The notes under the pieces: generated by a model
What the model was told of the DNA's origin: nothing
Seen by the model: the letters and a program-made list of their open reading frames with translations, nothing else
Database searches by the model: none
Position numbers and translations under genes: made by a program
Shown: one piece after another, positions 1 to 10,302 of the stretch
How positions within the stretch are numbered: position 1 is the first letter of the stretch
Layout of the letters: every line of letters begins with the position of its first letter
From: Lathyrus oleraceus
Lineage: Eukaryota; Streptophyta; Magnoliopsida; Fabales; Fabaceae
Direction: 5' to 3'
DNA: 64,000 nucleotides
Assembly: GCF_024323335.1 (NCBI RefSeq)
Contig: NC_066583.1
Span: forward strand, 361,466,377-361,530,376

Positions 1-1768
1 TGTTGTTAGATTATTGATGTGCATGATGAGACGAGTCTATTGATATATCATTTGTTGATTTCTGTGGAAAATTGTTCATCACCTGGAAATTGTATGAAGA
101 ACATGTTGAACCCTAGCCATTTTCGTTCCCAGATTTGTATTTGATCCTTCTGGTCGTGTATTTGCATGCAATTCGTGTTTTTATCCCATGTAGCCTATCA
201 CGCCTTGCCATGTGTATAAGTTAAACGCCGCGTTTTGCTGAGTGGCGCCAGTTTTGAATGTAAACACGGCTCGAATCCAGGCTCCAGCAGTTTTCAATTT
301 TGGCTTTGGCAATTTATTTCATCCATTATCCATGTTTCACTATGCCACTCCATTCATTTTTTATTTTTTCTTCACATTACAAAATGCATAACTCATGAAA
401 TAATAATCCAAATGAGATGAGATTTTTTCCATGATGATCCTTGTCATCTCTAGAACTTTTTGGTGATTTTTCCCTAAATTGTGCACGTGTGGATTTCTGT
501 TTTGGCTAGGGTTTGCTCATACATGTCATTTGTTGCACCTTGCTTACTATTTTGATCATGAAATGAGGATGCTTAATTGGATGGAGCTGAAACTTTGTGT
601 GCATAATCTAGACATGTTCATGAGCATTTTGGTATATAGTTTGTGATTTTTGCATTCCTGGATTGTGAGATATGCTATGATCTTTAGAGGTGTGACAATT
701 TGTGTCACACCATTTCATGTCCAACTTCATGATTTTTGTTACCATGCCATATGAACTCAAAATGATCTGAATTTTTGCACGTTGAATCTTATGGATGTTA
801 AGTTTGAATGTGAATTTTTGTGGAATTTTTGGGTGCATTTCCAATTTGATTGAGATTTTCTTCCCTGTTTGACCAATTGTGGACCTTTTGTGAGTCATGA
901 TCTCATATGATTTGTGAAATTCTTGTTGTTTATTGGATGGACTTGAAATTTGGCATGTGTATTATAGACATCTTGAAGTTTGTCATGGATTTGATTTCAT
1001 TCATTTATCATGCTTGGTCTCTGTTTTATGATTGCTTGAAGTTGATACATGTTTTGATGCCTTGTATGAGCTTGTTTGAGCATGCCTTGACTTGATGAAT
1101 TTAATTGACTTGCTTCCCTTGGTCCAAATGACTTGAAATTTGGTGTGTAGATCATGCTATGAATGCTGTTTAGCCATGAATATTTTGGGGATTTATTGAA
1201 ATGTTTGTGAATTGATTTGAATTGGATCTTTCTGTTTGGTTCTATGAGCTTCAAATTGCACACTTTGCACTCTTTGCTTCATGAAATGATAATGGTTGAT
1301 GATATGAATGCGAGACCACTTGGATTTGTTTCTCATTTGATTGATCTTGATTTTTGATAGGTTTCATGTTCTGTTTTGGTTTATTGCCCCCCTTTTGACC
1401 CTAGTCTTGTACTAGTGGTTAGTACTTAATGTTTGAGCTTTGTTTCAGGTCAAAGAGCACAATTGCTTATGCTTGATGATGTGCACTCAATTGGAGTTGG
1501 CTTATTGCTTCTTTATGACTAACTTTGAGTTTGTTTTGTAGGCATTGAGACTTATGCTTAGGCCTTGTGGCTTGCACCTTTGTGCACTGATGCTTGTTAT
1601 CTGTTTGTGCTGTGGACTTGTAATTGTCTGTTTAACTTTTGTTTAAGCTGTGTACTGATTATGTTGGATTGATTTCAGGTACCTTAGTTGCTATAGTTCC
1701 CTTATGAACTTGTGTTTGCTTTGCTTGCTAGCTTGAGCATTGAGGTATAAATGATCTCTTCTCCATGT

Positions 1769-2160
1769 AGTCTGGAAGACCTGGCCTGTTACTTGGCCAG
1801 GCACCTGTCTGAAGTCCTCCTTAAGAGGCAATGCTTGTGCTTGTTTATTTTTGTCCCCAAGCAGGAAAAGACCTTTGATAAGGCAATTGGCAGATACAAG
1901 AGATGTGCAATCCATCTCCTGCTATTCAGTTGAGTCGTCCCTCTGCTCACACCACTGTGTTGATGCATTGTAGACATTAACCCAAGATCCTTGTACAGTT
2001 GTACAGTTGAGTCAGTGTCATAAGTGTAGAAAGGTTCCCACTTTCTGAACCCACACTTCATTGTCTAAAGCTCTCCCAGGCCAGGGATAAGAGTTGTGAA
2101 GTCTTATCTTCACTCACCTTGCATCAGCTTCACCTTGACTCTCAATGTCAAGGTTAAGAG
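1769..2160 (+). other. Conserved multi-hairpin block, A copy
   Basis: A run of short inverted repeats is separated by conserved linkers. The hairpins include CCTGGCC/GGCCAGG (1780-1801), CCTC/GAGG (1816-1828), CCTT/AAGG (1872-1883), GAGATG/CATCTC (1900-1918), GGTTC/GAACC (2033-2051), GTGAAG/CTTCAC (2096-2113) and CCTTGAC/GTCAAGG (2133-2153). The same order occurs in B, F and D with different arm sequences that still pair. It probably acts in the transcribed RNA; function unknown. Confidence 0.75.
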
Positions 2161-2797
2161 CTAACATCACCCTGATACAGTTGGATTGCCTTTGCATCCT
2201 AACCCTTGTGTGAGCCCACTTTGTGTGTATATAGTGTGTGCTATTTGTGATTGTTTGCTTTGCTATTGCCTGTGCTTTAGGATAGCTTGCTCCCTGTGCA
2301 AGTTAGATAACAACCTTGACTTAGGGATGATTTTGCATGATAACATCTAGGCTCGAGTCGTAGTCTCCCTAGTTGTGTCTCCCTTTGTTATCTGGTTAGG
2401 CTAGTCCCGTGTCCCTGCGTAAGGGAACTACGTCGCCCTGATCCTCATACCAGATGAGGTATGTAGGCAGGAGATGAGCAGATCTCTCCGGGCGCCCTTT
2501 TTGTTTTGTCTTTGTGTGTGTTAGGAGATGGATGTAAGCCCAGCGATTGGCATTCTGTATCCTCTTGTTGTGTGCTTGGAGTCTGGTATAAGTCCATCAA
2601 GTGGCATCTGGTTTCCAGTGTGGGTGTGTTTGGTTCGGAAGCTGATATAAGTCCAGCGATTGGCATTCGGGTTCCATGTTTGCCCGTGTTTGTGTTGTTT
2701 TGTTTGGCGTGCGTGAGCCGAGCTACGAATGCTCTGATTCTTCTTAGTCCAAGAAGATATGTATGTATAGGATGCAATATCCTAGCGAGCATGTTTT

Positions 2798-2802
2798 CCC
2801 CG
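2798..2802. repeat. Target-site duplication of element B, left copy
   Basis: CCCCG directly precedes the TGTAGCACC start of the B 5' LTR. The same CCCCG follows the end of the B 3' LTR at 16835-16839. This is a perfect 5-bp duplication, the size usual for Ty3/gypsy integrase. Confidence 0.95.
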
Positions 2803-3824
2803 TGTAGCACCTCAAATTTGCACCTATCATTGTACATACATTCTCATATTAGGTCATAACATAACATGGTCCACTGCATAGCATTGCATTGTCCCATTTG
2901 CCTCAAGTGCAAGCCAATCAAGAGAATTAGGTCAAACTGGTCAGGAGATCAGTCAGCCAAGCAAGCAAGTGTGTTTTTCATTGAGCCAAGGCCCTAGGGT
3001 TGGTCCAACATGTTCACATGACTTGGGGATCCATTTGAAGTGTTTAAGTCAAAGATTGGAGGCTCAGAGGTCATCAGTCCATGCACAATCAGTCAGAAAC
3101 CCTAGAAAGTCAAACTTGGTCAACTGTGGTTGATTTTATGGTTTTGATGGATGGATTTGGTTTGAGAGAGCTTATTCATGTCCCAATAGGCCTCATATAT
3201 CATGGCAAACAATATCATTGAAGAATTTGAAGCGAAATCAGAAATTTCCAAAAATAGAAACTGGACCTGTAATTTTAACTGCCAAAAATGGAAACTTCTT
3301 GAGCCTAAGCTTACATCATGATACAAGCTTCAAATGAATTTTTTCCCAACATGAAAGTTGAAGATCTTGTTCTCCCATTTCCAAAAAGTCCAAGAACTCT
3401 CAATTCCCATGTATGGTTGGCAAGATATGATCAAATCATTTTCACAAAATCTTGAACTTCAAAAGGCCATATCTCTCAAACCATTTGGCCAAAATTGGTG
3501 AGGTTTTTTCCAACAAACCACATTTAACCTCCTCTTTCCAAAAATGTAACTTTCATGTGCCAAAACATTGCCAATCAAAATGGCCCTTTTTGAACTATCA
3601 TGTTTAATTTCAAGTGAGGTGCAAAATTGGATTTTTGAATTAATCATTTTCCATCCAAGTGGCCAATTGGGATTGATTTAAGATGATATTTCTGACTTGT
3701 GCAAGGCCCATTTCGTGCCCTAACCAATACATACCTCACCATACACACCAATGTGACAAATTAGCAATTTGATTCATTTTAAACTAAGCATGATTAGCAA
3801 ACTTGGATTAGAGCTTAAACAGAC

Positions 3825-3834
3825 CATATATACC
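3825..3834 (+). promoter_or_regulatory. TATA box of the B 5' LTR
   Basis: CATATATACC lies about 1.0 kb into the LTR, at the place where other LTRs here also have a TATA motif (F 25135, D 51286, C 19808). An identical copy is in the 3' LTR at 14470-14479. It probably drives the retroelement transcript. Confidence 0.6.
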
Positions 3835-4288
3835 ATTTTTCTGAGCTTTTGGAAGCCCTAGCAGTCATTGTGCAAACTCAGAATTCATTTACTCTCTCAA
3901 ACTTCATTTTCTTGCCATTTCCAAAATCTGCCAAAACCCTCAAGAGAACACGAACCAGCTTTGTTGTTTCATCATCCAAACAACATTGAGAGCCCATTTT
4001 AACCACTTTTCCAAGACTGTAAGAAGCTTTTGCTGGACTGTTCTTCAAAGCATCTTCCATGGCAGAACTCGTGTACATCCATGCCAAGCTTCTTTGAGCT
4101 AAACCATCTTCACCAATCATCATTTGAAGGACCTTGGATCATCTGTTTCACCAGCAAACATCAAAACAACCACTGTTTCACAACTTTCTTCAAAAACAAG
4201 TGCTTTTAGTTGCTCAGTTCCTTGTGAACTTTTGCTTTGCTTTGCTTATTAAGCAATTTGCATTGAGGTATACTTCTAATCTTCATGT

Positions 4289-4690
4289 AGTCTGGAAGAC
4301 CTGGCCTGTTACTTGGCCAGGCAACTGTCTGAAGTCCTCCTTAAGAGGCAATGTTTGTGTATGTTTACAATTTGTCCTTGTACATAGTCAAAGACCTCCT
4401 AAGTGAAGAGGCAATTGGCAGAACCCAAGGGATATGCAACCTATCCCCTGCTATTCTGTGTGTCATCTGCTTTGCTCACACCACTGTGTTGATGCATTGC
4501 AGATACAAACCCAAGATCTTGTACAATTGTACAGTTGAGTCAGTTTCAAATGTGTAGAAGGGTTCCCACTTTCTGAACGCACACATTCTTGTCTTAAGCT
4601 CTCCCAGGCCAGGGATAAGAGCTGTGAAGTCTCATCTTCACTCACCTTTCATATGCTTCACCTTAGCCCCTCAATGGCAAGGTTAAGAGC
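4289..4690 (+). other. Conserved multi-hairpin block, B 5' LTR copy
   Basis: The order is the same as in A, F and D. Hairpins include CCTGGCC/GGCCAGG (4300-4321), CCTC/GAGG (4395-4411), GGGATA/TATCCC (4429-4447), GGGTTC with GAACGC (4560-4580), and CCTTAGCC/GGCAAGG with one bulge (4661-4682). The fourth pair has one broken base here but is intact in the B 3' LTR. TGTACAATTGTACA is a perfect palindrome within the block. Confidence 0.75.
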
Positions 4691-5589
4691 ACCATTCACC
4701 CCATTCCAGAGGTTTGTTTGTTGAGGTTGATATGACCCCTCGACTAAAACCTAGCCTTGATGTTTGAGCCCCTTGTTGGTGTGTTTATTTTTATGCTGTA
4801 CATGTTTGTGTGGTGTGATTGTATCCCCTAGGTTTGTTAGACTCCGCGTAGTCTCGTTTGCATGTCAATTAAGGTAGCACGGTTCCTTCGTATAGGACTT
4901 CCTTTCTTGCTTGCGCTTTCCTAAAACACAAACAAACATTTTCCCCTCTTAAGGATACGTTAACTCCTTCTACTACAGGTGAGTGAGTCTCCAAAGGTCG
5001 AGCATCAGGTAGATTGCGCAGTGACGTTGTCCACTTAAAAAACACAAACCAACAGAAATAGTTTAGCCGAACTATGGCAACTCTGATTCTCATGTCCAGA
5101 TGAGATACGTAGGCACGAGATGCGATGTCTTGTCGAGTTTGACTAACCACTAACACTAATTCTTTTCTCTCGCCCTCGTTGCGATTGAGACCTCCCCTTT
5201 CTCTTGCCCTAGTTGCAATCGAGACCCTTGCTTCCTATGCAAGTTAGAGTTAGGTGTGGCTTGCTTCCTGTGCGAGTCATGTTTAGGATAGGCTTGCTTC
5301 CTGTGCAAGTTAGCTAGAAACCTTAACTTAGGGACGGCTTTGCATGACAACATCTAGGCTCGAGTCGTAGTCTCCCTAGTGTTGTGTCTCCCTCTGTTAT
5401 CTGGTTAGGCTAGTCCTTTTTCCCTGCGTAGGGGAACTACGTCGCCCTGATCCTCATACCAGATGAGGTACGTAGGCAGGAGATGAGCTGATCTCTCCGG
5501 GCGCCTTTTTTTCCTTTTTGTGGGTGTTGTTTGACAGTTATAGGCTCGAGTCCCCGACTCCCTATTAACTTGTTGTGTTGTTGTGTGCT

Positions 5590-5700
5590 TGGAAGCTGAT
5601 GTAAGTCCATCGAGTGGCATTCGGGTTCCAGTGTTTGTGTGTGTTTTGGTTCGGATGCTGATGTAAGTCCAGTGATTGGCATTCGGGCTCCACGTTTGCC
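5590..5700 (+). repeat. LTR minisatellite, about two units (B)
   Basis: Two tandem copies of a unit of about 60 bp carry the phrase GTAAGTCCA..G..TGGCATTCGGG. The same unit is present in different copy numbers in A, F and D. It repeats in the 3' LTR at about 16235-16345. Confidence 0.7.
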
Positions 5701-6191
5701 TTTGCCTGTGTTTTGTTTGTGTGTGTGTCAGCCGAGCTACGAATGCTCTGATTCTCCTTCGTCCAAGGAGATACGTATGCATAGGATGCGATATCCTAGC
5801 GAGCATGTGTCGTTTCCCCAGTCCGAACTACTTCGACTCTGATGTCTATGCCTGATAGACTAAGTAGGCCCAGGATACGATGTCCTGCCGAGTCAGTTTC
5901 AGTCAGTTTCTTGTGTCTCTTTCAGCCAGTGTGTGTGTGTTTGAGCAGTGTTATAGTAACCATTTATCCTTCCTTTTGTGCGTGGATCCCGTTGAGTACG
6001 ACGGATGCGTAGGGGTGCTAATACCTTCCCTTCGCATAACCGACTCCCGATCCCATTCTCTTTGGTCGCGAGACCATGTTCTTTCCTAGGTTTACTTCGA
6101 GCGTTTCCTTTCCCTCTTTTGGGATAAATAACGCACGGTGGCGGCTCTGTTGTTCTTGTTTTCCCGCCGGTTTTTCGCGTAATGCGACAGC

Positions 6192-6209
6192 TGGCGACTC
6201 TGCTGGGGA
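6192..6209 (+). other. Primer-binding site (tRNA-Arg type) of B
   Basis: TGGCGACTCTGCTGGGGA starts two bases after the LTR end. It begins with TGG, complementary to the tRNA CCA end, and is identical to the PBS of elements C and D. Ogre elements are known to use tRNA-Arg as primer. It primes minus-strand DNA synthesis. Confidence 0.9.
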
Positions 6210-7369
6210 CATAGAGAAGTTGACCTCTTGCTGGTCCATCTTCCCTAAGCGAGTCTCTCCTAGCGCTCTCTAGGATAGGGTTTTGGTTGCTGTTTGCTGT
6301 TTGACTTATTGCATTCATGTTATTTATTGTTTGCATTTATTGTTTGCATTTATGTTTGCATGCATCATACTGTCATTGAGCTGTCTCCTGTGCAGGTGGT
6401 TCCTCTGTTTTGGGGTGGGTGTTCTGAGTGAGGCCCAATACCCAGGCCTGAGTATACACCTAGGATTAGCGTGGTCTCATGTATCTTCACATGTTGTACG
6501 ACATGATGAGGAGACATGTCACCACAGCCGGACGAGGTTCATTTGAGAGAGTCCTTCCGGGTGGAGTTATTCCGCTTAGGTCGGATTATCTCTTATGAGC
6601 TGTTGACTTCGGTGACCGTTCTTTCCCGGATCTTTGGTTTAGACGATCTTAAGAGAGCTACAACGGCACACCCGAGAGGGCAAACCCGTTGAGTATCTTT
6701 GCCCGATTGTTGACACCCTTGTCCGCCTTAGGATGACCTTGTTAGAATTCACCTGTGAGGGGAGGGTTTTGATCTCTACAGATACGGTTTCTGCCAGTGG
6801 TGCTGTGATGGTGACTTTGGTTCAGCCGAATTTATGGACATTTATTTCTGGGACGCCGGAGTTCTGTCCGTGGTTTATCAGCGGGTTCCGTTTATTTCGG
6901 ATCCCCGGGTTGAATTGAGAGTACCGGTTCAGAGGATCTGATTGTCATCCGTTCAAGTGGATGTTCCTGTGATGATAGTGATGTAATCTCCAGTTTCGTT
7001 TATTTCGGAACTCCCCAAGTCGGATTTATGGTGACTTGGTTCCTCAGATTGGTTTCAGATGCCAGTTGATCAGATTGACTTTGGGTTTCAGATGTTTGTG
7101 ATCAGAGTTCAAGCCGAAGCTTTGACCCTGTGCCTTGAGACGCACAGCCTGACCAGTCATGTTCACATCATTTGCATCATAGCATGTTTATTTTCAAAAA
7201 AATAATAATGCATGAAAAAACCGAAAAAGTTAACTCGCATACGCATATCCTTTATCGGGATCATCCATGATAAAATAGCATCCGCATCCGCATCATGCAT
7301 ATCATGTACATATCATCCTTGCATTACAGACATGCTTGGGAGAGACTTCTCACTTTGGGTTTTGACTGA
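6210..7369 (+). other. Untranslated leader of B; ORF1 absent
   Basis: About 1.16 kb lies between the PBS and the gag stub. Elements C and D carry leader plus ORF1 at this position; B has no trace of ORF1. I see short inverted repeats such as TCCTAG/CTAGGA near 6258 and no credible reading frame. Confidence 0.7.
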
Positions 7370-7429
7370 GAGAGGATTGCTGATCATCGTCCGCACCGCT
7401 ACTCAACCAGATTGAATCAACAGAGGAGT

Positions 7430-7585
7430 ATGGATCAGGTTCAAGCAGAATTGGCCGAAATGAGGGCAAACATGGTCCGGTTCATGACACTGATGCAAGA
7501 GATACTGACAGTTGTCATCCCCGGTGGGATCTATCACAATTGGGTCACTGTGGGCTTTCCTACAGTTGTTCATAAGTCGGAGTAA
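7430..7585 (+). pseudogene. Gag-protease stub: gag N-terminus fused to protease C-terminus
   Basis: This is a 51-codon frame. Residues 1 to about 31 resemble the start of Ogre gag, a short coiled coil beginning MDQVQAEL; compare MDQLEQENREL in D. Residues from about 33 match the last 20 or so residues of the gag-protease polyprotein (VIPGGIYHNWV...VHKS; compare VIPGGICHNWV in D). The whole capsid, zinc-finger and protease regions between are deleted, yet the join is in frame and the original stop and downstream intron remain. The same frame is open from 7370 without an ATG. It cannot encode a working Gag or protease. Whether the peptide is made is unknown. Confidence 0.8.
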
Positions 7586-7849
7586 TAATCACTTTGTTTA
7601 GAAACCTTTCTCCCATGCCAAAAGGAGAAGTGATGACATTGTTGGCAACATTTTGTGCAATGATATTTTCATTCAAATAATTCATGTTAAAACATTTGTT
7701 TTCCATTTGTTTTCCCTTTTTGCTTTTTTGCATGAAATTGGTGATCACAAAAAACCTTAAAAAACAAGAATAAAAGCAATCTTTTCATCTGCATAACGAT
7801 TGTCTTGTTTGATTTTCAAAAAGCTTTTCATATCAAAATCATTATGCAG
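7586..7849 (+). other. Ogre-type intron between protease and pol regions (B)
   Basis: The stretch aligns with 33541-33800 in C and 61378-61638 in D. All three end in ATTATGCAG, a good 3' splice acceptor after a T-rich tract, directly before the conserved coding phrase KPIEHND. Ogre elements are known to splice an intron at this point to join protease to RT. I cannot fix the donor site with confidence; the left boundary given is the stop codon. Confidence 0.7.
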
Positions 7850-8527
7850 GTTGTTTCTCAAACCCATTGAACATAATGATCGGACGTCATCTCCCAATTT
7901 TGAATTCCCTGTATTCAAAGCGGAAGAAGATGATGTTGAAGGGATTCCTGACGGTATTTCCCGATTTCTTGAGCAAGAAAAGAAGATCACACTCAGCTGC
8001 ATCTCGAGAATCAGCAGAACAGCCAACCGGGGCATTTATCAAAAAAAGAGAAAAAGAAAAAAAAAGAGGAGGGTGCAAAATAAAAAAAAAAGAAATCAAT
8101 CAAAATCAAAAGAAATCAAAAGAAATCAAATCAGAAGAAAGAAAAAAAAAGAAAGAAAAAAAAAAAAGAGAAATAGCACCCTCAAAGTCCCAAGTTGACT
8201 GATGCTGAATGGATTCAGAGTCACTATGACCAGGTGAATCCAATCGAAAAGAAGAGATCAACTGCCATGTAGCATGGTCAGTTACATCAGCAGAGAGTGA
8301 CGAAAGCACGCGATAAGAGGGTCAAGCCTCGTGTGTTTCGAGGGACCTTGTGCTCAAGAAAGTCTTGTCTTTCGTGCCCGAGTCCAGGGGCAAGTGGACT
8401 CCAAGCTATGAACGTCCATTTGTTGTCAAGAGAGCCTTTTCAGGCAATGTTTTGACACTTACAACAATGGGTGGAGAAGTTCACTCGTCCTGTGAATTCT
8501 GATGCAGTCAAGAAATACTTCGCCTAA
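7850..8527 (+). pseudogene. Pol stub: start of RT region joined to end of integrase
   Basis: Bases 7850 to about 8000 encode the N-terminal linker found before RT in C and D (KPIEHND...PNFEFPVFKAEEDDVEGIP...). RT, both RNase H domains and most of integrase are then missing. An A-rich tract (8037-8175) sits at the junction. From about 8196 to 8527 the sequence matches the integrase C-terminus of C (DAEW.QS.YDQ..., then KPRVF, then the GKWTP region), with stops and a frame change. The terminal phrase AVKKYFA and stop at 8525-8527 are kept. No enzyme can be made from it. Confidence 0.8.
8037..8175 (+). repeat. A-rich low-complexity tract at the pol deletion junction
   Basis: About 140 bp are almost purely A with scattered G, in runs such as AAAAAGAAAAAAAAA. 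It lies exactly where RT to mid-integrase are missing and has no counterpart in C or D, so it is likely filler or slippage expansion at the deletion scar. Confidence 0.8.
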
Positions 8528-8550
8528 AAGAAAAAAAAGCAAAACAGCTC

Positions 8551-8702
8551 GCTAAGTCGAACACCCCAAAGGGCGACTTAGGCAAAAAGGAGCGTCTCGG
8601 TGGATTGAAAACCCGAAAGGGCGATCCAGGCAAAAGTTAGAGACATTGAAAAAAGAATTTGCATCCCGCTAGATTGAGCACCTCACACTGGGGCAATCTA
8701 GG
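8551..8702 (+). other. Three tandem stem-loops just after the pol stop (B)
   Basis: Arms are CTAAGTCG/CGACTTAG (8552-8581), TGGATTG/CGATCCA (8601-8628) and CTAGATTG/CAATCTAG (8669-8701). The second has an inner helix CCC-GAAA-GGG, a GNRA-type tetraloop, with an AAAA bulge on one side. Each is followed by GGCAAAA. The same trio is at 37282-37430 in C. It is a probable structured element of the genomic RNA; function unknown. Confidence 0.75.
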
Positions 8703-10302
8703 CAAAATTAGGGATTTGGCAAGTAACTGCATCTTGACAAGACTGTGCTCTATATCTGTCATCCGTCAGGGGTTCTCGATTCGTCGTCAACTGAAGCTCC
8801 GAATACATCGAAAATTCGGAATGGTAGAGGAAAGGTCATTATGTTCAATGTAGCCCTCTCCAATATATATCACCGATTTCAAACTTGTACAGATCTATGG
8901 AGTCTCGCCCTTTGCAGACTACCATTCCATCACATTAATTTGAGCTTTTATCCAAATTGTTTGCACTCTTATTTGTTTCAACTCAACAAATGTTTTGCAT
9001 GTTTTCATTGATAAGGTATCATTGTTTTCAAAATAAACAAATTTTTCAAAATTGTTCTTAAACAAAGTGAACGTTCACAATGATGGAAGGATACTTAGGA
9101 GATCCGCAGTGCTCTCCCGAGGGTGGTATAATTACCAACAGGTAAGACATTTGTTCGTATCTCGAGCATAACTGTATCTTTTTCCTGACGAACCTCTTTT
9201 GGTTTCTCCTCAGCAAGGTTGCTCAGTGCAGTGTTGGTTGAAGTTGTTTATCTTCATGTTCCCGGCAGTACAACACTCTTCCTCCAAGTCCCTCTTAGCC
9301 CTATTGTGGGGCATCTCCAGTATAGGGTTGTTTGAGCCCTACCGTGGGGCATTCCCAGCAAGGTTGCTGTTGAAATACTTTTGTGGGGCAGTTCCCCAAG
9401 CAGAGTGTTTACTGAAGACTTTAACTTTCCTCTCTCCAGCAGAGTAGTCTTCCTCTCTCCCCCAGCATGGGTGCTTTTCTTGGAAGATTCAGTATTCGGT
9501 GAATTGACATCCCAGTACTCCATCATGTCCTCAGATGGATCCCCAGCGGAGTTGTTGGCATGATGAGCTTTATCAATGCCTATGTATCCTCATCAGAGAT
9601 CTGGTTGCTTCTTGGTATCCCTGATTTCCAGCACAAGTTGTTGTGGCGCATCCGCCTGTATGTTGAACTCTTTTCTCCGGTTGTGACCGACGATCCCTCC
9701 GGAAACCTCTGGTGGTCTTTCTCCCCTGCAGGATGATGATTGTTCCCTATTGTCCCAGCCTCCAGTGGATTTTCTTGGCTCTATGGTGACTTTGGTTTTC
9801 TCTCCGGACGGTTGATTCCCGGACCTGCGTGTTGAGCATGTCTGTTTGTCAGCATTCATCATACATTTTTAGATACTGCATACATGCATAATCATAGCAT
9901 TCAGATACTCATGTTGCAGCTGTTGCCATGTATCTGTTGATGGTTGTTTCCTGCTATTTGTTGATACAGATCTCTCCAGTAGATTTTCCTCAAGCAGATG
10001 TGGGTGTGTCTGATCTCTCCATGTAGAGCCAACCCCTTAAGCAGAAAATGTCTATCCTTTCCTGCCATTTCCCCACTGAGATACATCCTCGTGGATGACG
10101 GTTGTTTCCGTTCCCTCCCAACACACATTGGGATGGGTTTTCCCTATTGAGTTCTTTCCTCATTAGGATGAGTCTTGTTTCAGTCTGCCTTTTTGGATCG
10201 ATCCTAAATTGGCTTCCTGTTGGCTGTCTCCTGTACTTCCCTGGGGCATAAATGAATAGTCGCTCACTAACCGGCACTCATTCATCTTATCCTCGGCGGA
10301 AT
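8703..10302 (+). other. B 3' UTR, proximal part
   Basis: This is non-coding sequence homologous in part to 37431-39190 in C. It contains dispersed copies of a CCCCAGCAGAG-like phrase and nothing I can read as a gene. All ORFs of 60-95 codons here are chance. Confidence 0.6.

Larger units (their letters stand above)
1..2802 (+). mobile_element. Element A: left part of an old Ogre-type 3' LTR
   Basis: This is LTR sequence that enters from before the window. It matches the central and 3' parts of the LTRs of elements B, D and F. The conserved multi-hairpin block is at 1769-2160 and the short LTR minisatellite at about 2525-2680. The two stem-loop plus ACGTAGGCA-like modules lie at 2443-2469 and 2739-2770. 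The LTR is interrupted at 2802 by element B and resumes at 16835. By comparison with F, its start would lie about 1.2 kb before the window. No PBS follows the LTR end at 17206, so it is the 3' LTR. No coding potential is credible; the ORFs inside are chance. Confidence 0.8.
2803..6189 (+). repeat. 5' LTR of element B
   Basis: It begins TGTAGCACCTCAAATTTG and ends GTAATGCGACA, so the termini are TG...CA. It matches 13448-16834 at a constant offset of 10,645 with no length difference. U3 carries a TATA motif at 3825-3834, so transcription should start roughly 30 bp downstream. The multi-hairpin block is at 4289-4690. Four stem-loop plus TACGTAGGCA-like modules occur at 5088-5115, 5452-5478, 5753-5781 and 5844-5870. 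A PBS-like copy lies at 6139-6149. Confidence 0.95.

Noticed and set aside
7586..7849. Exact 5' splice donor of the Ogre intron
   Set aside because: No strong GTAAGT-like donor is shared by B, C and D at the stop codon, so I give only the acceptor with confidence.
7757..8309. Overlapping ORFs on both strands over the A-rich tract
   Set aside because: Low-complexity A/G sequence gives Lys- or Phe-rich chance frames.
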